Shown here: piece by piece, positions 12,701 to 24,700 of the stretch | How the letters are laid out: every line of letters starts with the position of its first letter | Position numbering within the stretch: the stretch's first letter is position 1 | Source: Mactromeris polynyma | Taxonomy: Eukaryota; Mollusca; Bivalvia; Venerida; Mactridae | Reading direction: 5' to 3' | DNA length: 64,000 nt | NCBI GenBank assembly: GCA_032209605.1 | Contig: JASFXZ010000005.1 | Location: forward strand, 17,722,860 to 17,786,859 | Translations under genes and position numbers: made by a program | Notes under the pieces: generated by a model | Database searches by the model: none | Told to the model about the DNA's origin: nothing | Seen by the model: the letters and a program-made list of their open reading frames with translations, nothing else

Positions 12701-15700
12701 ACTTAGACGAGATTTATTTTCAACGCATTTTGCAATAAAAGTTTAAAACCGCTTAATACGCATGTATGACATCTTAAACGGGGTGATATATGTATAACAA
12801 TGCAATAAATATATGCGACTCTTAGATTTACCCTTGTCCGTCTATCCGTCAGACTGTCCGTCCCACAAACGCTTGTCGTTCATATCTTATAAACCGTTAG
12901 ACAAACAGTTTTCGTACTTTATAGAAATGTATGTTAGCTTGTGAATTTGTACATTTGGGTCCCCTGCATCCCACTGCACCCAGGAGAAACACTATTACGG
13001 GACAGTATAACACTTTTGGACTATTATTTCTATTTATTTTTAGACGTATGTTAAGTTCCCCTGTTCCCATGTGCAGTTATTTCACTTCACATAATATTCA
13101 TGTTCTCCCCGTTCGGCGTATTATTGCTACCTTTCTTGATGTATTTCATCCATTAAATAATTTTCCCCATGTTGCCACCCCCCTCCCAATTATTTTCCAC
13201 AGTTGTTCTTAACGGACCATTCCTTGCACCCCTATTTTCCATATATGTTTGCCTTTGCACCTCCTCAGTGCCAAATATTTTGTAAACCATTGTTTTCTAA
13301 GGGTGGGGAGGCAATGCCAGTAAAAGGCTGTTTTGTTCCTTAGTGCTGGAAAATACACAGTGTGTCTGTTGATATGTACGTAATGTTTAATTGGTTTTAA
13401 TGATTGGTTACCGCCTACTTAGTCAATAGTCAATGCATATGTATGCATATGTTGGAAATCAATGACCATATAGCGATGAATGTAATGTTGGCTAGCTGTT
13501 AAATTGATTTAAACCTCCAACAACTTTACTGACAGTTCCAATAATGTAATTCGCTGTATGATAATTTCCCTTTCCCCTGTGCAATTATTTCACTTCATAT
13601 AGTGTTCATTTAAATTTCTACCCGGTTTCGGCTTAATTTCTCCCCAGTTTCAGTTTATTGTTGCCAGCTGTCTTGATTTGTCCTGTGATCTTTTCTATCC
13701 ATTAATCACCCCCCCCCCCCCCCCCCCTTCTGTCCTCTTTCATTCTCCTAGTACTCCCATATGGTCGACAAGGCAATTCCTTGCGCCCCTGTTTCTTAAT
13801 GTATGTACCACTGAGCCTCCTCCAATGCCTTATGTTTTAAGGATTGTTGTTTTTCAGGAGGTCTGTGTGGAGAGGCACTGTCATATGTATGTGGCGTTCC
13901 CTGTAGCAACTGATTCTCTCACTTTTGTGCATGTGGCGTTCTCTGGAACAATTTAATCTCGCTTTGTATCGCTTGTTATGGACCTTTTTTTAGCATTTTT
14001 GATTTTGCCGCTGATACCTAAAAGAATGATTTGACCTCGAGTAGCGACACTTCATACACATATTAGTCATTACATGAAAAGTGCATGTAATTATTAAGAC
14101 AAGAGTAACGCCCCTTGTTGAACCGTAATTTTCAACGACAGGGTTCACAATGCACATTTTCTTTATGTAACGTGAAGTGATGGTGCCGTTTGTGTTCACT
14201 CATAACTTCTAAGATGATAACCGGATTTTAGTTCCCTAGTTGGTAAATGTTCACCTCATCCGGGCAACACGCAGATCTCATTTTTCAGCCTCGCCGACTG
14301 AAGGTCATGGTCACCTTTCAAGGTAACATGATTGTGTGTTTGTCCCCAACAAGTCCTAAACCATTACTATTAACCAATAAAATTATTTAAATGTGCAATT
14401 TGGCCAAAAGATAACCTATGGACAACTTAGCCAAGGTTTATACTCTTGGCTGCAGCTTCCTAGCAAACACCCGACGTCGAGACGACGTTGGATTTTGATC
14501 ACATCGTCGCCTACCATAATGTAACTTCGGGTTAACGTCGGAGCATCGACGTTGTACGAACTAATGATATATGTCATGTGTTTCCGGTCCGGATAGAAAA
14601 ATCCGACCCGAGGGCACCTGCGTTGCTAGGTAACGAGTCTTGCCGAGTTACCGGCTACGCAGCGTGCCCGAGGACCGGACACACATGATTGATATTTTTT
14701 CTAGCATACCTTAAATTACTTTTTTGTGAAAAAATGGACATAGAAAAACGCATTTTTGTACATTTTACCAAAACGCGCGTGCGATGATGTTTACTGACGT
14801 CATGACGCGCATTAATTTGTATTCACTGCATACGCCCTAAAAGTTCCTTCAATATAACGTCTTTTAAGGGTTATTTTGTTTTGTTTTGAAGCTATATTTT
14901 TTGTAAAGTTAATGTTTATGGAAATCATCTATTGAAATATCATAATTATGCTTACATAAAGTGTATAATAAAAGAAATAAAAAGTATTGCGTCACAGCGC
15001 GTGACTCATCTAGCATGGGGGTGCCAGATAGAGTTTTCCAGCACGGCTAAATTCACCGGAAATGCCTATCCGGTGTGCTAGAAATAGAGGTCCGACGTTA
15101 TATCAACGTTGGATTTGGCTCAGACACGACGTAAACGTGTTCATATTGTTTTATTACGTCCCGTGAAATACATATACAATATATGTCAAAATTCTCTTAA
15201 CTCGTACGATAATGTTTAAATGCATTACATTTAAAATGTATTAACACTAATTTCTGTCCAAGTAGCATGTGAATATAAAACTAAGATACTTGAAAATTTA
15301 AGATTATAAATCAAACCGAACTGTTTTTTCAACGTTGAAATATCATAAAATTGTCAATTTGGTTTGAATTGTATTAGATTCGCGTTGGATATAAAATATG
15401 TTTTGATTTGATTATGGTCGTACCCCGACGTTGAGATATGACGTCTAAAACACTTTCAAATCCAACTATAATCCAACGTTATTTAATTTTGGGGTCCTTA
15501 GTTGGCACAACGTCCACCCAACGTCAATGTTTACTGGGTTTGAGCATTGAAGTTTCGTTTCCGTTCCAATATGTCCTACCACTAAAAGAATTTCCATGAA
15601 ACTTGGATCAAATTTTAACCTCATTGCGACATCATTCAAAACCCATGTTCTATGGTTAAAATATGAGACCATAATACCCGACATTGACATCTGAACTCAG

Positions 15701-18700
15701 ATAGTAAATTTTCAGATGATTATATTAGCCGGTAGGGGACTACGAAAGACCGGTGGTGACATTTCAAGTTGAATAATATTTCAAGATTTCACGATTTCAA
15801 CTTCACGAAATCATGAAATATTGATGTTGAAGTCATGAATTCGTGGAGTTAAATTCGTGAAACCGTGATTTCTTGAAGTTGAAATCGTGAATTCGTGAAG
15901 TTGAAATCGTGAAATATTGAACTCGAAATGTCCCCACCGGTTTTTCGTATAATACTCCATTCATTTGTGTCTATGTCAAAGGTGACACTCAAAACGTAGA
16001 GTTGTTTTACCACAGAGTTTTCATAATTCGCATGATATGACTAGATTTACAAGTAAAGTATATGTGTTGTTTTAAGAACACTAGATCTAAGGTCAATGTC
16101 ACAATATTATGAAGGTCAAATCATTTTACTTTGTCATACGTCAAAGTCGAATCGTTCAGCCAATAGTTGTGGCCCGAGTGTCTTCAAATTTTACGAATTC
16201 ACGATTTCTTCTTTTCAATATTTCACGATTTCACCTTCACGATTTCACCTTCATAATTTCACGATTGATATGAAGTTGATTCGTGAAGTTGAAATCGTAA
16301 AGTTGGTATCGTGGAAGCAAATGGTAAATTCGTTTAATAAGATGAAATCGTAAAGTTGGTATCGTGAATTCGTTAAGTTGAAATAGTGAAATTATGAATG
16401 GGAAAATCATGAAATATTGAATTCAAAATGTCACCACCGGTCTGTCGTATATATACCCCCAAAAACTTCGTTTATAGGGCTATAAATATGAATATTGTTG
16501 AAAACTTGATAAACCCAAAAGCACAAATAAAGAAACAAACGACAATACGGCGGCTGGTTCCTAAAATTAATAAACGAGCGATGAACGAAATGTGAAAATT
16601 TCGTTGGTACTAAGAGGTGGTGAAAAAAGGGGTACGAGAATTTCACAACACCTACTTGTGACATATTCGTACGAATTTGTCACACACGTGTGAGGTATTC
16701 GTATGTGTGAAAATTACGGTTCAACAAAGGTGCGTTACTCTTGTCTTTATTAATACATGCACTTTTCATGTAATGACTAATATGTGTATGAAGTGTCGCT
16801 ACTCGAGGTCAAATCATTATTTTAGGTATCAGCGGCAAATTCAAAAATGCTTAAAAAGGTCCATAACAAGCGATACAAAGCGAGATTAAATTGTTCCAGA
16901 GAACGCCACATGCACAAAAGTGAGAGAATCAGTTGCTACAGGGAACGCCACATACATATGACAGTGCCTCTCCACACAAACCTCCTGAAAAACAACAATC
17001 CTTAAAACATAAGGCATTGGAGGAGGCTCAATGGTACATACATTAAGGAACAGGGGCGCAAGGAATTGCCTTGTCGACCATATGGGAGTACTAGGAGAAT
17101 GAAAGAGGACAGAAGGGGGGGGGGTGATTAATGGATAGAAAAGATTACAGGACAAATCAAGACAGCTGGCAACAATAAACTGAAACTGGGGAGAAATTAA
17201 GCCGAAACCGGGTAGAAATTTAAATGAACACTATATGAAGTGAAATAATTGCACAGGGGAAAGGGAAATTATCATACAGCGAATTACATTATTGGAACTG
17301 TCAGTAAAGTTGTTGGAGGTTTAAATCAATTTAACAGCTAGCCAACATTACATTCATCGCTATATGGTCATTGATTTCCAACATATGCATACATATGCAT
17401 TGACTATTGACTAAGTAGGCGGTAACCAATCATTTAAACCAATTAAACATTACGTACATATCAACAGACACACTGTGTATTTTCCAGCACTAAGGAACAA
17501 AACAGCCTTTTACTGGCATTGCCTCCCCACCCTTAGAAAACAATGGTTTACAAAATATTTGGCACTGAGGAGGTGCAAAGGCAAACATATATGGAAAATA
17601 GGGGTGCAAGGAATGGTCCGTTAAGAACAACTGTGGAAAATAATTGGGAGGGGGGTGGCAACATGGGGAAAATTATTTAATGGATGAAATACATCAAGAA
17701 AGGTAGCAATAATACGCCGAACGGGGAGAACATGAATATTATGTGAAGTGAAATAACTGCACATGGGAACAGGGGAACTTAACATACGTCTAAAAATAAA
17801 TAGAAATAATAGTCCAAAAGTGTTATACTGTCCCGTAATAGTGTTTCTCCTGGGTGCAGTGGGATGCAGGGGACCCAAATGTACAAATTCACAAGCTAAC
17901 ATACATTTCTATAAAGTACGAAAACTGTTTGTCTAACGGTTTATAAGATATGAACGACAAGCGTTTGTGGGACGGACAGTCTGACGGATAGACGGACAAG
18001 GGTAAATCTAAGAGTCGCATATATTTATTGCATTGTTATACATATATCACCCCGTTTAAGATGTCATACATGCGTATTTAGCGGTTTTAAACTTTTATTG
18101 CAAAATGCGTTGAAAATAAATCTCGTCTAAGTGTTATCTATATTGGGTTATATGTGTCGCACATATCTTTTTTGTATTATTATACATATATACGACTGTT
18201 ATAGACACTACACATGCGGTTTTAGCGATTTAAGTTTTTTATTGCAAAACGCGTTGACGAATGTGAAATTTTTATTGCAAAATGCGTTGAACATAAATCT
18301 CGTCTAAGTGTTATCTATCTTGGGTTATTTGTGTCGCACATATATTTTTTGTATAATTATACATATATACGACTGTTTTAGACACAACACTTGCGGTTTT
18401 AGCGATTTAAATTTTTTATTGCAAAACGCGTTGACGAATGTGAAATTTTTATTGCAAAATGCGTTGAACATAAATCTCGTCTAAGTGTTATCTATCTTGG
18501 GTTATATGTGTCGCACATATCTTTTTTGTATTATTATACATATATACGACTGTTTAAGACACTACACATTCGGTTTTAGCGATTTAATTTTTTTATTGCA
18601 AAACGCGTTGACGAATGTGAAATTTTTATTGCAAAATGCGTTGAACATAAATCTCGTCTAAGTGTTATATATCTTGGGTTATATGTGACGCACATATCTT

Positions 18701-21700
18701 TCTTGTATTATTATACATATATACGACTGTTTAAGACACAACACATGCGGTTTTAGCGATTTAATTTTTTTATTGCAAAACGCGTTGACGAATGTGAAAT
18801 TTTTATTGCAAAATGCGTTGAACATAAATCTCGTCTAAGTGTTATATATCTTGGGTTATATGTGTCGCACATATCTTTTTTGCATAATTATACATATATA
18901 CGACTGTTTAAGACACTACACATGCGGTTTTAGCGATTTAAATTTATTATTGCAAAACGCGTTGACGAATGTGAAATTTTTATTGCAAAATGCGTTGAAC
19001 ATAAATCTCGTCTAAGTGTTATCTATCTTGGGTTATTTGTGTCGCACATATCTTTTTTGTATTATTATTCATATAAACGACTGTTTAAGACACTACACAT
19101 GCGGTTTTAGCGATTTAAATTTATTATTGCAAAACGCGTTGACGAATGTGAATTTTTTATTGCAAAATGCGTTGAACATAAATCTCGTCTAAGTGTTATC
19201 TATATTGGGTTATATGTGTCGCACATATATTTTTTGTATAATTATACATATATACGACTGTTTAAGACACTACACATGCATTTTTAGCGATTCAAATTTT
19301 TTATTGCAAAACGCGTTGACGAATGTGAAATTTTTATTGCAAAATGCGTTGAACATAAATCTCGTCTAAGTGTTATCTATCTTGGGTTATATGTGTCGCA
19401 CATATCTTTTTTGTATTATTATACATATATACGACTGTTTCAGACACAACACTTGCGGTTTTAGCGATTTAAATTTTTTATTGCAAAACGCGTTGACGAG
19501 TGTGAAATTTTTATTGCAAAATGCGTCGAATATGAATATCGTCTAATTGTTATAGTATATGAGTTATATGAGTCGCACATATATTTTTAGTATTATCATA
19601 CATATATACAACTGTTAAAGGTTCTACATATGCATTTTTAGCGATTCAAATTTTTTATTGCAAAATGCGTTTTTATTGCAAAACGGGTTGTAACAATGCT
19701 CTTTTATCTTATTCTATTTCATTGTTAAAAAGTCTTTTGTATTCAAACCTGAGAACTTTGGTTAGATTGTTTGACCCTTTAGTCTATGGAATTGCGTTTG
19801 GATGCATCTATCTTTTTTCCATGTGGACGCATTCAAACAATAATTTTTACTACAAGTATCATATATTTAACTTATTCCAATGTAAAAATCAATATTTTGA
19901 TATGCTAAATCCTCAATAAAATTATGTAGTATATATATTAAAAGTAATTCATAAAACAGTGATCAAACAATCCCAGGTATAGAAATTTTCATGGAGCACA
20001 GTTGTATCATATTTAAACTATTAAACAAGTAGGTAATCTTCTGCTTCATTTCAGATATTTTCATCAGAGGTTAAAAACTAATACACTTTCATGTCAATTA
20101 AATATTTTAAAATGCTGCTGTGAAAAACAATCTTGGTTTAAACCCTGCACAGAAATGAAGTAAAAACTGTGGAGAACCAAATAGCATCTAAAATTGTCCA
20201 TTTTGAATTCTACTGTTGTTATTTAGATTTAATGTTTTTTTTTTATTTAGACGACATTAGAGATTGTTCTGCCGCGTTATCTTGACTACCTGAAATGTGA
20301 GACAAACAAGAAAGACAACCCACCCGCTGCTAGAGCTGAGATCAACATGATAAATAGCATAGCTACATCAATCAAGGCTTTAGCGTCATGTGACTTCTTC
20401 TCTAGGTATGGTTCTGTCTGGTATTTTTAACCATATTGATAATTTTATACCACAGTAACTGATTATGCCTCATATTTGTGTGGTATTTACTTGAATCGGA
20501 ATTATGCATGCTGCAAAAATGTGTTGAATATTACTATGAATGCCATGTGACGCCTTGTTACATCATAATTGGCTCCATACAAATAACTAAGGATGACTTC
20601 TTATTTTTGAATATACTAACTTGCTTTTAATAATAGCTTTCTTGACTCGTGAAAGTCATAATCTGAGCCTGCCTGTAATATCAAGTACTAACTAGAAACA
20701 TTGCAGAATAAGAACTAAAAAACTAAAAAGAGAACTCAAACTTACACAGTGTGGAGACTTCAAATTGAAAGTCAAAGTGTTCATATTTGAACTTGGAATT
20801 TAAACTTTTTGACTCTGATTTCATATAATACATGTGAATTTTAATGTTTGTTTAGTGTCATGCTGCCTTTACATTGATGCTTCCTTTATTTATTATTGGA
20901 CAATCAAATCAGATTACCATATTTGTGTATCATGCTGTGCATATTGCACTTTGAGAATTTGTCTATGTGTCATTTTTTATGTAAAATAATGTATTTTATC
21001 ATCAGGAGTATGAGTTTACGTCATTTAGAAGTAGATAGAAGTAGTACCAAGGATAAAGGTCGTGGGTCACCGATGGAAACAAGTGTGTTCTATGATGACA
21101 GGGAAGATTCAACTACCGGGTATGGGGTTGCCTTTACACCCATTTTTCAACTTTCACCGGGAATCAAATTTAAAGCTGTTTTAGCAATGCATGTTTGAAT
21201 TTATTCAATAATATGAAACTGCATACAGGGAATGATGCTGTCACAGTCCATACTTTTTTACATTTTAAATTCTTACTTTTAACATTGAATTGATTGTCTA
21301 CATAAAATTATTTATTTCAGTTACTCTACTCCTTTATTTTATGCCTACTGTGGGGGGGGGCACTTAGGATTTACCCTAGTCCGTCTGTTTGTTGCACAAA
21401 AATTTTGTCCTTCATATCTCAAAAAGTATTTGACATAGAGCATAGAGTAACTCATCTTCATGGGAATATTAGTGATCACATGAAATTGCTAACCTGGTGT
21501 TTTTTTATTGCATTTATGTAGTAAGAGTAGAGTTATGCCCCTTGATTTAGTAAAGTGGGGCACCTGTGGACACATTTCACGAAAATAATGTCAGGTCGCA
21601 GTGGTGTAGTGGTTAGCATAACGGACCGGCAATCCGTAGACCTGGGTTCGATTCCCAGTATTGACCGATTTTTCGTGTTTCTCAAACTTGACTTTATTTT

Positions 21701-24700
21701 CTACTAACTGAGTATCATTGCTATGTCAACATACTGGGGCACCTGTTGACACATTTCTAGTTTTCTACTAACTGAGTATCATTGCTTTATGTCAATTGTC
21801 ATAATAAAATGATTAAACATGATTGTCATGGACACACTTCAGGCGTCACGCAGAAGAAGGCAGAGGCAGGAAAGGTCATTACGATCAAGATGATGAAGAT
21901 CTTCAGATGAGAAACAATTTCTGTAAACCTCGAGACAGTCTCCTAAATGTCATTGCCGAGTTCTATTCTACCTCTCAGACGAGACTGAAAGAATTGAGGA
22001 AGATTCTGGCTGACCCATCATTCAGACCTCCTGAGTTGATCGATCACAAGTCTCATAATGTAATCAGTTAGGAATATCCATTATCCAAACAGGGGCGTAG
22101 CTTACCTGAAATCAATGTGTAGGCCTTTAGGGGGTTCTGAAAAAAAATTCAGGAAATCAGAGATGTGTTTAGTATGTATTTTGTTCTGTTAAATATGCTT
22201 ACATTAACTTCAAAAACATACATTAAATATCTTAATGCAGTTTTGGCCATTTTATTTTTTCGTTTTTTCACAAAAAAGACATGGCCTACACTGCCTATAG
22301 GAATCTACGTCCCTGCCAAATGTATGCTTTATAAATGTCAAGTTTCTGTTGTATAATTATGGAACAAGCCCATAAATTTATTTCACTTCAAAGTATCTCA
22401 TAAAATGAATAAGCAAGTAAATAAAAAATAAAACCTCATACATAATTTGCCATTTTTACTTGTTTAAGTGTTTGTAATCAGTTTGCATTGATAGTTTGAG
22501 TATGGAATGTGGAAACAGTGAATAATTATGTAGGTCACATGACAGGTATTTGTTGGACTGATTCAGGCTTTCTCTTTGAGATAATTTAGAGATGTTTAGG
22601 GAAATGATTCTTATGTATAATTGTGTCCAAAACCAACTCTCAGGCGTGAATAAGTGGAATATAAGAAATATACTCACATTTTTTCTGATGCATTTTTTTC
22701 ATGCATTATTCCCCCTGTACTGTTACAGAGATTGGCTGAGATTGCCCATACATTGCTGAAACTTGCCCCTTATGATCCTGATACCATGGGATGTGCTGGG
22801 CTCCAAAGGTTGGTAAAATGTTTTATAAATTCTATGTATAGTTGATTTGGATAATCAAGCGATAATCGTTATTTATCAGGAAACATTCGTGATTATTTGT
22901 TACCTTAGGCCATGCCAAATTGGAATTTTGTTAAGCGTCCGCGTGCGCCTAGGTTTTGCGCTCCTCGAGTCAAAAATAATAATAATTTCTAAGCTAAAAA
23001 TTCTCAAATATTTTCGATATCCATGATTCGACAATGGCAATTTTAGTTGAGATCCGACAACGATGTGATTATTGTGTGAAAACTAGTAAATTTGTGTGAA
23101 AACGAGTCAGTTTTAAATTAGATTTAAATATTCATGCATATATCTAGTTTTGAAACAAACAATTTTGTTTTGTTTTTATGATGTTTCTTTCATTAAAATA
23201 TCTAAAATTATGCATCACCTATTATCTAAGGATATTTGGTTTTTCGTTATGAGTTTGTGTTTTTTATAATAGGTAGCTAGGTTTTGCGAATTTAGGTTGA
23301 CGCTTAACAAAATTCCAATTTGGCATGGCATTATTTTATGTAATTACTTTTTAATAGAAAATTTAGGACCCATTATCTACTTTGTTTTCGCTTAAACTTT
23401 GACTTCATTTATTACTGAACAATCAAATTAGATTGACATACTAGTGTATCACTTAGTGCCATTCTATGCAATTATTTTAGTAATATTTTAATAATAGTTT
23501 ATTTCAAACATTGACCCTTTGAGTATGGAATGACATTTTAATATGACAGTTGTATTCTTTTGTAGGTATATGACTGAAATATTGCCTATCACAGATTGGT
23601 CACAGGAAGCAGTGAGACCAGCATTGAATCTTATCTTGAGACGACTTGACAGACTTTTCACTAAGATATACAAGGATAACAATTTAAAGGTGCACACTTT
23701 TCTGTTGCTTTACCAACCAGTGCCTTGTCAATTTCATTGTGTTACTAAGCAACAGAGTATTTTTATATATTTACAATTTCTGCATATATATATGGAGACA
23801 TTTTGTATCATTATGTATTAGTATCATCTTTTTAGTACATTTTATTGTTTTACTGTTATGGTACTTACTGACACATAGTTAGAGAACACATTTTTGTGGT
23901 GTGATAGGGTGTTTTAGTCTCCTGTCTGCAGACAAATCTACTTGAGTTCTTTGAATATATATGAGCGCCACTGTACGATTTCCAACCTCTTCTTTAAGTG
24001 ACGTCATTTCCAGAAAACGTCGCATGTGATGTCACCATGTACTGACAGTAAGCAATATTTGCCCCATATGGCAATATGAAAAGGAAGTGACCATATGGAG
24101 TTAATATTGTAATCTGCTTGCAAATATTGACATCACATGTTGCGTCTTCCTGAAATAACATCACTTACAGAAGTGCAAATCCCATAGCAGCACTCATATA
24201 GTCATATTTATTTGACAAAATATCCTTAGTTATGCAAATATGTATGGTAATTGCCTTTATACAGATGTACTCGACAACACTGCATTGTCACTCTCTTTTC
24301 TTGCAAGTTTTGCAAAACCTCAAATACAAGTGTCCAATACTGGTATTTTCTAGACAGCTGTTTTGCAGTTCAAGGAAACTTTTGAAGAAAGTTACAATGC
24401 AGTATTTTAGAGCATGCCTGTATGAAGCAATTAACATGGCGTTTTCTCAAAATTATTATTTAGCATATTTTGCTTGAAAATCGACTGTCTATCTTAAATG
24501 TAAACTTAATAAACCAATTGCTTACTTTTGTGCTTATGCCATTCTTGTTGCAGAGGAAATGTAATTGGGATGCTGCAGCCAATCTGTTGAAAGGTGTATT
24601 CTTGACATTGAAGAAGTTCCCCTACATTGCACACTTGCCACATTTAAAGGTATAAAAATAGATTTTTCGTTAATAAAATAAAAAAATTCGTTCTTACTTT

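Larger units (their letters stand above)
14135..16705. other. central spacer of the fold-back element, with nested repeats
   Basis: This part is not palindromic as a whole. Several smaller elements seem to be stacked in it. One spans roughly 14460-15540, with ends related by 'agcaaacacccgacgtcg' and the complement of 'cgtcaatgtttactggg' and many 'cgttgga' words. A GC-richer insert lies at about 14565-15090. A hairpin repeat follows at 15741-15951, with a relative at about 16185-16450. No coding region is credible. Confidence 0.55.
7242..19695. mobile_element. 12.45-kb fold-back element with tandem-array inverted ends
   Basis: The two ends are inverted copies: TGTTACAACCCGTTTTGCA at 7242 and its complement ending at 19695. 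Going inwards there is a 177-bp tandem array (7242-12739), a unique inverted arm (12740-14134), a spacer (14135-16705), the second arm (16706-18090), and the inverted array (18091-19695). ATGCTC flanks both sides. I find no transposase or other recognisable protein, so it is probably non-autonomous. Drosophila FB and sea-urchin TU elements share the principle of long inverted ends built from tandem repeats. Their duplications are, as I recall, 8-9 bp rather than 6, so the superfamily is open. It sits in an intron of UNC80. Removing it and one duplication would leave an intron of about 0.85 kb. Confidence 0.8.

Noticed and set aside
7242..12739. CRISPR array
   Set aside because: The 177-bp and 40-bp arrays repeat entire units without unique spacers, and the genome is eukaryotic.
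12931..17902. Matching frames of about 90 codons on both inverted arms (12931-13212 and 17621-17902; 13678-13956 and 16886-17155)
   Set aside because: They match only because the arms are inverted copies. The Pro run comes from a C homopolymer that differs in length between arms, and no domain or start context is seen.
7242..19695. Polinton/Maverick element, because of the 6-bp duplication
   Set aside because: The termini do not start with AG and no integrase, polymerase or capsid-type gene is present.
21594..21667. Functional tRNA-Ala(GGC)
   Set aside because: Position 33 is C instead of T and the acceptor stem has two mismatches, so a SINE head or pseudogene is more likely.
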